Of a stretch of DNA of 27,057 nucleotides, positions 9,924 to 16,803 are shown in pieces. Under the pieces are notes generated by a model, which was not told the DNA's origin, ran no database searches, and saw nothing but the letters and a program-made list of their open reading frames with translations. The translations under genes were made by a program, and so were the position numbers. Source of the DNA: Robiginitomaculum sp. (lineage in GTDB: Bacteria; Pseudomonadota; Alphaproteobacteria; Caulobacterales; Maricaulaceae); assembly GCA_021647375.1 (NCBI GenBank), contig JAKIUV010000031.1, positions 1-27,057 on the forward strand. The letters run 5' to 3'. Position 1 is the stretch's first letter. Every line of letters starts with the position of its first letter.

Positions 9924-11380
9924 GATGAAGCCTCTATCTCTTCTGGCCCCAAAACATGAATGACTTTCTGGTTTTCGTCTTCCAGCCACGCTTTCAAAAT
10001 CAGGTTTTGTGCCACCTGCATCCGGTAGCTTTTACTGGCTCGCATATCGTCTATGGGTGCGAAGTCTTGTGTTAAGGCTGCCATAGCCGCACGGGCATTA
10101 GCCTCATTCCATTCTTGGTTTTCCAAAGCCGCCTCGGCGTGTTTGGCACGTTTGGGCGTGGCTGCCATGCCGCCGTAAGCAATACGGACATTGGCGCAAA
10201 CTCCGCCCACAAGGTCAAAGCTCATACCCATGCACACCGCAGAAATATCGCTCTCGAACCGCTTGGAAATTTTATAGGCGAAATAGTGTTGGTGTTCGCC
10301 AGTTTTGGGGACAATGATTTCACGGACAAATTCACCGGGGCGCAAATCCTGCTTGCCGTAGTCGATAAAATAATTTTCCAGCGCGATAATACGTTCGCCG
10401 TCCGCGCCTTGTAAGACCAGTTTTGCGCCTGCCGCAATCAATAAAGGCGGCATATCACCGATGGGTGAACCATTGGCGATATTGCCACCGATCGTGCCAA
10501 GATTGCGAATTTGCGCCGCTCCAATCCGGCGCATCACCGTGTCCATGTCCGGGTAATAAACACCCAGATCGGCCACAGTGTCCGCATAGGTAACGCCCGC
10601 GCTAATGTGCAAAGCGTCGCTGGTTTGGGTGATGTGGTTAAGCGCTTCCACATGGCCAAGATAAATGATTGTCGTCAATGTCATATGGTGCTTGGTCACC
10701 CATAGGCCTATATCCGTACCGCCCGCCAGCAAAATTGCATCAGGATATTCACCGCGTAGTTTCGTAAGCTGTTCCAAGGTTTTGGGTATAAAAAATTGTT
10801 TATCCTGGCCGTAAATATTGACGGATAGATGTACCGAATCGTCGTGTTGCAGTTCGGCCAGCTGTTCTGTGTTATCCGCGAATGCCGCTTTAGGCGCCAT
10901 AGTTTTGGCGGCATCTATGATGGGGCCGTATCCGGTACAACGGCACAGATTTCCGGCCAAGGCTTCGCCGATATTCTCATGGGTATGCGGAACATCATCC
11001 GCTTGCAAAGCGATAAGCGACATGATGATACCGGGCGTGCAAAACCCGCATTGAGAACCGTGCTTCTCCGCCACCAGTTTTTGAATTTCGTGGGGGGCGT
11101 CCGGTGTGCCTATGCTCTCGACCGTGACCAATTCTTTGCCGTCCAGTGCCGGGACAAACAAAATACAGGCATTGACGCTACGGGTTTTAATCTCGCCGCT
11201 CACCAATTCGCGCAGCACCACGGTACATGCCCCGCAATCCCCCTCGGCGCAGCCTTCCTTGGTGCCCGTCTTCATGCGGCGTTCGCGTAGATATTGCAAC
11301 ACGCTCATAGTCGGGTCGAGATGACTTTCCCGCACCACTTCGCCGTCTAGTATAAATTGAATATAGTTACGTGTACCCAT
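9920..11380 (-). CDS. xdhA: xanthine dehydrogenase, FeS/FAD subunit XdhA
   Basis: Small subunit (486 aa) that carries electrons from the Mo site through two [2Fe-2S] clusters to FAD and NAD+. The plant-type ferredoxin domain has C44, C49, C52 (in CAEGDCGACTVV) and a probable fourth ligand C72. The second cluster domain has C111/C114 (CGFCTPG) and C146/C148 (NLCRCTGYGPI). The FAD domain follows (LLAGGTDIGLWVTK at 217-230 and GGNIANGSPIGDMPP at 298-312), then the CODH-type C-terminal domain. The start is ATG 11380; its Shine-Dalgarno site is weak. The stop overlaps xdhB. A 176-base gap holding an inverted-repeat element separates it from hiuH on the same strand. Confidence 0.96.
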   Translation of the reverse strand: MGTRNYIQFILDGEVVRESHLDPTMSVLQYLRERRMKTGTKEGCAEGDCGACTVVLRELVSGEIKTRSVNACILFVPALDGKELVTVESIGTPDAPHEIQKLVAEKHGSQCGFCTPGIIMSLIALQADDVPHTHENIGEALAGNLCRCTGYGPIIDAAKTMAPKAAFADNTEQLAELQHDDSVHLSVNIYGQDKQFFIPKTLEQLTKLRGEYPDAILLAGGTDIGLWVTKHHMTLTTIIYLGHVEALNHITQTSDALHISAGVTYADTVADLGVYYPDMDTVMRRIGAAQIRNLGTIGGNIANGSPIGDMPPLLIAAGAKLVLQGADGERIIALENYFIDYGKQDLRPGEFVREIIVPKTGEHQHYFAYKISKRFESDISAVCMGMSFDLVGGVCANVRIAYGGMAATPKRAKHAEAALENQEWNEANARAAMAALTQDFAPIDDMRASKSYRMQVAQNLILKAWLEDENQKVIHVLGPEEIEASS

Positions 11381-11391
11381 TGAAATCTTAT

Positions 11392-11525
11392 CCCCTCACC
11401 ACGCTGTCGCGCGCCTCTCCCCATGGGAGAGGCTAGGTATGCTGCACCCATCTATGATATTTAGTAAATCAAAGACCGTTTCGCCACCGTCTCCTCTCCC
11501 ATAGGGAGAGGAACAAGGTGAGGGG
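11392..11525. repeat. inverted-repeat element A with two internal hairpins
   Basis: Ends are CCCCTCACC (11392-11400) and its exact complement GGTGAGGGG (11517-11525). Inside each end sits a near-identical 19-base hairpin, CCTCTCCCCATGGGAGAGG (11414-11432) and CCTCTCCCATAGGGAGAGG (11493-11511), which are also complementary to one another, so the element can fold as two small hairpins or one long one. It lies between hiuH and xdhA, inside a probable operon. It looks like a non-coding mobile or MITE-like palindromic element; no target duplication is obvious. Confidence 0.85.
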
Positions 11526-11556
11526 CTTGAATGTTTATTGCTAGCGAGGTGTTTCA

Positions 11557-11898
11557 TCAACTGCCCCGATATGTGGAATAGCCATAGGGCGAGAGCAAGA
11601 GCGGGACATGGTAGTGGCGTTCAAGGTCGGCGATTATAAATTGGATCGGGATGATGTCTAAGAAATCGGAGCCGCCATTTTGCGCCAGATAATCCCCCGC
11701 ATGAAAATCAAGACGATAACTGCCCGCCGCGAAATCCGCGCCCTGTAAAAGTGGACTATCGACCCGGCCATCCTCATTGGTTTTGTGGCTGGAGAGGAAC
11801 TGCGTTTCAGCGCCTTCAAGTCTGTAGAGGTCAATTCGCAAACCTGCCGCAGGCTTGCCCGTCATTGTATCTAGCACATGTGTTGTTAATTTTGTCAC
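11557..11898 (-). CDS. hiuH: 5-hydroxyisourate hydrolase (transthyretin-like)
   Basis: Hydrolyses 5-hydroxyisourate, the PuuD product, to OHCU. The 113-residue protein has the whole family signature: LTTHVLDTMTGKPA at the N-terminus with H7, R45 in DGRVDSP, a histidine pair in ERHYHVPLLLSPYGYSTYRGS, and the diagnostic C-terminal YRGS. The start is GTG 11898, supported by GGAAG five bases upstream. The predicted start lies only tens of bases from that of divergent puuE, so the two transcription units share a very short control region. It is also written uraH or pucM. Confidence 0.96.
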   Translation of the reverse strand: MTKLTTHVLDTMTGKPAAGLRIDLYRLEGAETQFLSSHKTNEDGRVDSPLLQGADFAAGSYRLDFHAGDYLAQNGGSDFLDIIPIQFIIADLERHYHVPLLLSPYGYSTYRGS

Positions 11899-11924
11899 GT
11901 ATCTTCCTTTTCGTTCAGGCGAAT

Positions 11925-12899
11925 ATGACTAACCCCGCACACTTTATCAATAAAATTGTGGACAGGGGCGGGCAGTTCAAACAATATAATTTTATGACTT
12001 ATCAACGTGACCTATCTGGCTATGGCGCAAAGCCCCCCAATCCAAACTGGCCAAATGATGCACGCATAGCCGTGCAATTTGTCCTGAACTATGAAGAGGG
12101 CGGAGAGAATTGTGTGTTGCACGGGGACGATGGGGCGGAGACTTTTCTGTCTGAAATCGTCGGTGCGGCGCCCGTGCCGAATGCCCGCCATATGAGCATG
12201 GAAAGCCTATACGAATATGGCTCGCGGGCAGGGGTTTGGCGCGTATTGAAACTGTTTGACGACGAGGACTTGCCGCTGACGGTTTTTGCCGTAGCCCATG
12301 CCCTGAAACGCTCCCCTCATATGGTTGGCGAATTCTTGAAACGCGGCCACGAGATTGCCAGCCACGGCCTTAAATGGATAAATTACCAATATGTGGATGC
12401 GGACACCGAACGCACCCATATCGAAGAAACCATCGAGATATTTAAAGCGCTAACGGGCGCACCGCCAAAAGGTTGGTATACCGGGCGCACCAGCCCCAAT
12501 ACCCGTGCTTTGGTGAGTGAATACGGCTTTGCTTACGATGCCGATGATTATTCCGACGATCTGCCGTTCTGGTCAACCCAGACGAATAGGCCGCATCTCA
12601 TTATACCGTATACACTAGATACCAATGATATGCGTTTCTGTGCTGCGCAGGGTTTTAACGCTGGCGATCAGTTTTACACCTATCTCAAAGACGCTTTTGA
12701 TACGCTCTATGCGGAAGGGGAGACGGCGCCGAAAATGCTGTCTATTGGTCTGCATTGCCGCATATCAGGCAGACCAGCTCGCACGGCGGCGCTGGCGCGG
12801 TTCCTGCGCTATGTGAAATCCCACGACCAAGTCTGGGTCACGCGCCGCATAGATATTGCCGAACATTGGCGGAAAGTGCATCCACATGACCAAGGGTGA
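11925..12899 (+). CDS. puuE: allantoinase PuuE (polysaccharide-deacetylase type)
   Basis: Opens allantoin to allantoate. It belongs to the NodB/polysaccharide deacetylase fold and is unrelated to the amidohydrolase allantoinase AllB. Characteristic family segments are DARIAVQFVLNYEEGGEN, HMSMESLYEYGSRAGVWR, GHEIASHGLKW (141-148 in the 324-residue form), KGWYTGRTSPNTR, DADDYSDDLPFW and GLHCRISGRPAR. ATG 11925 gives 23 residues more than most relatives; the in-frame ATG at 11994 (MTYQRDLSGYG) matches the usual N-terminus and leaves more room for promoters, but neither has a convincing Shine-Dalgarno site. The end overlaps uraD by 14 bases. First gene of puuE-uraD-alc. Confidence 0.93.
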   Translation: MTNPAHFINKIVDRGGQFKQYNFMTYQRDLSGYGAKPPNPNWPNDARIAVQFVLNYEEGGENCVLHGDDGAETFLSEIVGAAPVPNARHMSMESLYEYGSRAGVWRVLKLFDDEDLPLTVFAVAHALKRSPHMVGEFLKRGHEIASHGLKWINYQYVDADTERTHIEETIEIFKALTGAPPKGWYTGRTSPNTRALVSEYGFAYDADDYSDDLPFWSTQTNRPHLIIPYTLDTNDMRFCAAQGFNAGDQFYTYLKDAFDTLYAEGETAPKMLSIGLHCRISGRPARTAALARFLRYVKSHDQVWVTRRIDIAEHWRKVHPHDQG

Positions 12900-13374
12900 A
12901 TTTACGGCGGCGTTCGGGGGAGCTTATGAGCATTCCCCGTGGGCGGCAGAACGGGCCTATGCACCGGATTTAAAGTCACCGTGCCGTGTCATTCCGGCCA
13001 TGGCGAAAGTCGTCGACACTGCCAGTGCGGGCGAGAAAGATGCGCTTATCAAAGCCCATCCTGACTTAGCAGGAAAACTGGCTTTATCAGGTGGGTTGAC
13101 GGCCAGCTCTACCAAAGAACAAGCCGGGGCAGGTCTTGACCAGTGTTCGCCTCGCGAGCTTGAGAAGTTCCAGAAATACAATGCGGCTTATTGGGAGAAA
13201 TTCGGCTTCCCATTTATTGTTGCCGTCAAAGGTATGAGCCGCAAAGACATTCTCAAGGCGTTCAAAACCCGCTTGAAAAATACCGAAGTCCAAGAGCGCC
13301 AAACTGCACTAGCGCAAATCCACAAAATCGCGGCAATCCGCATAGAGGACTGGTTTCAAAATGAAAATACCTGA
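12886..13374 (+). CDS. uraD: OHCU decarboxylase (2-oxo-4-hydroxy-4-carboxy-5-ureidoimidazoline decarboxylase)
   Basis: Decarboxylates OHCU to S-allantoin, completing the uricase-pathway trio with PuuD and HiuH. The 162-residue protein shows the catalytic-histidine motif AHPDLAGKLA (H58), STKEQAGAGLD (E78, Q79), FGFPFIVAVKG and the C-terminal helix ERQTALAQIHKIAAIRIEDW, all typical of the family. I chose ATG 12886, with GGAAAG about ten bases upstream; the longer in-frame start at 12856 would sit deep in puuE. It overlaps puuE by 14 bases and alc by 14, so the three genes are almost certainly one translationally coupled operon. Confidence 0.95.
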   Translation: MTKGEFTAAFGGAYEHSPWAAERAYAPDLKSPCRVIPAMAKVVDTASAGEKDALIKAHPDLAGKLALSGGLTASSTKEQAGAGLDQCSPRELEKFQKYNAAYWEKFGFPFIVAVKGMSRKDILKAFKTRLKNTEVQERQTALAQIHKIAAIRIEDWFQNENT

Positions 13375-14371
13375 GTTTACCAAATTAACTAATCTAGCTG
13401 CGACACGCCTTGGCAGTAAAGTCGTCTTCGCTACGGATGATTTTTTCGCCGACAAATCCCGCTTAATCAGTCCCGAAACGCCCGTGTTTATCGCGGGTAA
13501 ATATGATGACAACGGCAAGTGGATGGATGGCTGGGAGAGCCGCCGCAAGCGCATAGAGGGTCATGACTGGGCGGTCATTAAGCTTGGACGCAGCGGTATT
13601 ATTTCCGGTTTCGAAGTGGACACCTCCCATTTCACAGGCAATTTTCCGCCGTTTTGTTCAATCGAAGTCGCCCGGTCGGATGCGGACATTCCAGGCGATG
13701 ATGACTGGCATGAGGTCGTGGCCAAGTCCGCATTGCAAGGGGATAGCCAACATTATTACGCCGTGGACAGCGAGGAAATCTGGACGCATATCCGCCTACA
13801 TATTTATCCGGACGGCGGTGTGGCACGCCTGCGGGTGTACGGGCAAGTGTTCATAGATTGGGATAATTTTGACCATAGCAAAACCATAGACCTAGCGGCG
13901 TTGGAATATGGAGGCCGCGCGGTCTATGCGAATGATGCGCATTTCGGCGTACCAGAAAATTTGATAGCGCCGGGCAAGGGCGTTAATATGGGCGATGGCT
14001 GGGAAACCAAGCGCCGCCTTGAACGCGCCGTAGACCCTGATTACTGGGCCAAAGCCCACGATTTCGCAATTTTAGAACTGGGGCATAGAGGTGCGATTGA
14101 GCGCATTGTCATTGACACGGCCTATTTCAAAGGCAATTTCCCCGATAGGGTTTCTATACAAGCCGCGAATTTAAATGGGTTATCTGATGCGGATATTATA
14201 GATGGTTCAAAGGACTGGCCGGAACTGCTCGGCACACAAAAAATGACTGCGGATAGCGAGCATGAATTTAAGATAGCTGGCGCAATGCCTATAACACACG
14301 TCCGCCTCAATATTTACCCAGACGGTGGGGTGAGTCGGTTGCGGTTGTTTGGGAAGATTAGCCGTATTTAA
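13361..14371 (+). CDS. alc: allantoicase
   Basis: Hydrolyses allantoate to ureidoglycolate and urea. The 336-residue protein is built from two tandem allantoicase repeats that can be aligned by eye: DGWESRRKR (56-64) with GDGWETKRR (211-219), HFTGNFPPFCSIE (90-102) with YFKGNFPDRVSIQ (255-267), and THIRLHIYPDGGVARLRVYG (142-161) with THVRLNIYPDGGVSRLRLFG (312-331). Length and both halves are complete. The start ATG lies inside uraD (14-base overlap). Its stop codon touches the first base of an inverted-repeat element. Allantoicase, rather than the allantoate amidohydrolase AllC, means nitrogen leaves here as urea. Confidence 0.96.
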   Translation: MKIPEFTKLTNLAATRLGSKVVFATDDFFADKSRLISPETPVFIAGKYDDNGKWMDGWESRRKRIEGHDWAVIKLGRSGIISGFEVDTSHFTGNFPPFCSIEVARSDADIPGDDDWHEVVAKSALQGDSQHYYAVDSEEIWTHIRLHIYPDGGVARLRVYGQVFIDWDNFDHSKTIDLAALEYGGRAVYANDAHFGVPENLIAPGKGVNMGDGWETKRRLERAVDPDYWAKAHDFAILELGHRGAIERIVIDTAYFKGNFPDRVSIQAANLNGLSDADIIDGSKDWPELLGTQKMTADSEHEFKIAGAMPITHVRLNIYPDGGVSRLRLFGKISRI

Positions 14372-14564
14372 TCCTCACCCCATTTATGGGGGAGGTGGGC
14401 GCCTCTTGGCGCTCGGAGGGGGAAACAACTATCCGCACAAAAAATCTATAGGATGTTCTCCACACACTTTGCCCTGCCAATTCCCTCTAACACAGTGTTT
14501 GAGAAACCTTGCTTCCCCCTCCGCCTGCAAGAGCAGGCACCTCCCCCATAAATGGGGTGAGGAT
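14371..14564. repeat. inverted-repeat element B with long perfect ends between convergent alc and allA
   Basis: The first 27 bases (14371-14397, beginning ATCCTCACCCCATTTATGGG) are repeated exactly as the reverse complement at 14538-14564. Further in, both arms have a small hairpin (GGCGCC-TCTT-GGCGCT on the left, CCTGCAAGAGCAGG on the right) and then GGAGGGGGAA / TTCCCCCTCC (14415-14424 / 14513-14522). The middle of about 88 bases shows no gene. Arms are 14371-14424 and 14513-14564. It could act as a bidirectional terminator for the converging genes. It looks like a MITE-like or repetitive palindromic element. Confidence 0.88.
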
Positions 14565-14571
14565 GAAATGG

Positions 14572-15060
14572 TTACACCTCAATAATCACCGGCTGACTCA
14601 ACATAACCTCATCGCAATTAGCCTCATCACCGCCTCTATCCACTACCAGAAAATCACTCACATCATTGAGCGCCAGTGAGTAGTGATGCCATGTGCCGGG
14701 GTGGTAATTTACGCCTTGTTTGGGGCTTGCCAGAAATACCATCATTTTATTTTCATCGAAATCACCCTTGGGGGCGACAACGACCAAATACGGATTATTC
14801 GAGAGCGGCATGAATAGTTGTGAGGATAGGGGGTGCCGCTCCAGGATCTTTATTTTTACAGGAAGCGGTAATGGTATGCTGCGGAAAATATTGACCAGTG
14901 TCTGGCCGTTATTTGCGCCCGTATCTATGGTCGCCAAATCATGGTAGCGTTCTGTTTGCCCGTAATTTATGGGCTTAGCCACACCACGTGCTTCGACCAC
15001 ATCGCCAAACGGGGCGAAATTTGTGCTTGTGAGAGGTATAGGTGATAGTGTACGGGTCAT
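14572..15060 (-). CDS. allA: ureidoglycolate lyase
   Basis: Splits ureidoglycolate into glyoxylate and urea, the last step of the pathway encoded here. The 162-residue cupin-like protein has FAPFGDVVEARG near the N-terminus, ILERHPLSSQLFMPL (72-86), GVNYHPGTWHHY (116-127) and DFLVVDRGG (136-144), all family hallmarks. It is encoded on the opposite strand to alc and converges with it over inverted-repeat element B; upstream it is divergent from the class-V PLP enzyme. No clear Shine-Dalgarno site precedes ATG 15060. With alc it would yield two urea per urate. Confidence 0.95.
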   Translation of the reverse strand: MTRTLSPIPLTSTNFAPFGDVVEARGVAKPINYGQTERYHDLATIDTGANNGQTLVNIFRSIPLPLPVKIKILERHPLSSQLFMPLSNNPYLVVVAPKGDFDENKMMVFLASPKQGVNYHPGTWHHYSLALNDVSDFLVVDRGGDEANCDEVMLSQPVIIEV

Positions 15061-15063
15061 TGT

Positions 15064-15069
15064 TATAAT
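15064..15069 (+). promoter_or_regulatory. possible -10 element for the class-V PLP enzyme gene
   Basis: A perfect TATAAT in the 60-base gap between divergent allA and the PLP enzyme gene. No good -35 box sits 16-18 bases upstream, and that stretch is inside allA. Position is right for a leader of about 45 bases before GTG 15121. Tentative. Confidence 0.3.
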
Positions 15070-15110
15070 GTAATGCCCTTTTTAGGTATTGTACAGGACT
15101 TTACGATTTT

Positions 15111-15115
15111 GGAGG
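15111..15115 (+). promoter_or_regulatory. ribosome binding site that decides the start of the class-V PLP enzyme
   Basis: A full GGAGG lies five bases before the in-frame GTG at 15121. This makes GTG 15121 a better start than the upstream ATG at 15073, which has no such site and would add 16 residues without family resemblance. Confidence 0.7.
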
Positions 15116-15120
15116 CAAAT

Positions 15121-16803
15121 GTGTTTGGGTTTTTGACACGCAAGAAAACGGTGAGAAATAACGGCGTACAGGCCAATGAATTTGCTGCTCTGCGCCAAAA
15201 TATAATCGGCAACGATGCGGTTATTGATGGGCCGTTTGGGGCGCGGTGTTTGATGTATGCGGACTATGTAGCCAGCGGGCGATCTTACGGCCCTATTGAA
15301 GACACGATCCGAAATTCGGTGTTGCCGCTTTACGCCAATACCCATACGGAAAGTTCGGCCACGGGGCGTCAAAGCACGGCTTACCGTGAACAAGCGCGGT
15401 GCATTATCGGCAAGTCTTTAAATGCGAGCGACGATGATGCGATATTGTTTTGCGGTGCGGGTTGTACGGGGGCGATTGATAAATTGATCGGCATGTTGCG
15501 CTTGAAACTGCCCGGGGGCATGTCGCGTTACGGCATTGATACCAAGATAAAGGCCGCCAACCGCCCCGTTGTTTTTATCGGCCCTTATGAGCACCACTCA
15601 AATGATGTACAATGGCGCGAAACCATTGCCGATGTGGTCACCATAGCAGAAACCGACGACGGTCTGTTGTGCCTAGACGACCTCGAAGTACAGCTCAAGA
15701 AATACAAAAAACGCCCCGTGAAAATCGGAAGTTTTTCTGCGGGCAGTAATGTCACGGGCATTCTCACAGATGTGCAGCCTATCGCAAAACTACTCCATAA
15801 ATATGGCGCGATGGCCTGTTTTGATTTCGCCGCCTCTGCCCCCTATGAGCCGATTGATATGAACCCGGAAGGGGGCGTCGCGCTCGACGCTATCTATATC
15901 TCCGTCCACAAATTTCTCGGCGGCCCCGGCACACCGGGGCTTTTGGTGGTCAAGAAAAAATGGGCGCAGAATAAAACGCCCGTTATCCCCGGCGGCGGCA
16001 CAGTGTCTTATGTTAGCCCGTGTGCGCAGGCTTATCTCTCCGATATTGAACACCGCGAAGAGGGCGGCACGCCGGATATTGTCGGGTCAATTCGCGCCGG
16101 ATTGGTGTTTGATCTGAGAGATAGAATCGGTGCTGAGAAGATTTCCAAAGCAGAACATGATTTTGCCGATGCGGCGATCAAGCGTTGGGGAGCGCATAAA
16201 AACATCCAAATTTTAGGTTCCAAAACCGCTGATCGCCTGCCCGTATTCTCATTCTTGATACGCAGTGATAAAAGCGCGGATAAATATCTGCACTATAATT
16301 ATGTTGTAGCGCTTTTAAACGATTTGTTTGGTATCCAAGCGCGGGGCGGTTGTTCTTGCGCCGGGCCATATGGTCATAGACTTCTCGATATTGACCTAAA
16401 AACCTCCGAAGAATACGAAGCGGTTATTGCCACGGGCGTAGAGATTTTAAAACCAGGCTGGGTACGGGTCGGGTTTAATTATTTTTACTCGGACGCGGAT
16501 GCAGAGTTGTTACTGCGTGCCGTCGAATGGGTTGCGGATCACGGCGAAGAAATGTTGGCATATTATGGTTTCGATAGTGCCACGGGCGTTTGGAAGCATG
16601 TAGATGCTGGCAATATGTCCATGAGCGATCTCACCAATCCAGACCAAATACCCCCGCAAAATGCCGCGCCAAACACAGTCGCTGAACTCATCGCTTATGC
16701 CAATAAATGCCTAGACAATCCCCCCGCATGCTGCACAAAACCAAATTGCTGTATGCTCGACACTACGCCCAAACACCTCAGATGGTTTAGTCTTCCAAGT
16801 TAA
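15121..16803 (+). CDS. class-V aminotransferase / cysteine-desulfurase-like PLP enzyme
   Basis: A fold-type I PLP enzyme of 560 residues, about 150 longer than ordinary cysteine desulfurases. Family marks (numbered from GTG 15121) are YADYVASGRSYGPIED, LPLYANTHTESSATGRQS, FCGAGCTGAIDKL, D235 in CFDFAASAPY and the Schiff-base lysine K264 in SVHKFLGGPGTPG. The loop ARGGCSCAGPYGH (C411, C413) sits where SufS/CsdA-type desulfurases carry the catalytic cysteine (RxGxxCAxP). The C-terminus ends in a cysteine-rich tail, PPACCTKPNCCMLD (C537, C538, C543, C544). The exact reaction is unknown to me. Being divergent from allA, it might supply sulfur to the xanthine dehydrogenase cofactor or be unrelated to purines. 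Its 3' end overlaps the convergent ABC exporter gene by 17 bases. Confidence 0.85.
   Translation: MFGFLTRKKTVRNNGVQANEFAALRQNIIGNDAVIDGPFGARCLMYADYVASGRSYGPIEDTIRNSVLPLYANTHTESSATGRQSTAYREQARCIIGKSLNASDDDAILFCGAGCTGAIDKLIGMLRLKLPGGMSRYGIDTKIKAANRPVVFIGPYEHHSNDVQWRETIADVVTIAETDDGLLCLDDLEVQLKKYKKRPVKIGSFSAGSNVTGILTDVQPIAKLLHKYGAMACFDFAASAPYEPIDMNPEGGVALDAIYISVHKFLGGPGTPGLLVVKKKWAQNKTPVIPGGGTVSYVSPCAQAYLSDIEHREEGGTPDIVGSIRAGLVFDLRDRIGAEKISKAEHDFADAAIKRWGAHKNIQILGSKTADRLPVFSFLIRSDKSADKYLHYNYVVALLNDLFGIQARGGCSCAGPYGHRLLDIDLKTSEEYEAVIATGVEILKPGWVRVGFNYFYSDADAELLLRAVEWVADHGEEMLAYYGFDSATGVWKHVDAGNMSMSDLTNPDQIPPQNAAPNTVAELIAYANKCLDNPPACCTKPNCCMLDTTPKHLRWFSLPS

Noticed and set aside
10829..11290. Open frame of 153 codons on the plus strand opposite xdhA
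   Set aside because: It is antisense to the conserved FeS domains of xdhA, with no ribosome site and no recognisable protein.
11392..11525. Possible CRISPR or tandem-repeat array
   Set aside because: Only two hairpin copies in inverted orientation, with no regular spacers or cas genes; a palindromic element explains it.
14349..14585. Small open frame across the alc 3' end and element B
   Set aside because: Most of it is the inverted-repeat element itself; the translation is low-complexity and has no start signal.
16700..16790. Frameshift or fusion creating the cysteine-rich tail of the class-V PLP enzyme
   Set aside because: The frame runs smoothly from the conserved domain into the tail with no slip-prone run or shifted homologous frame visible.
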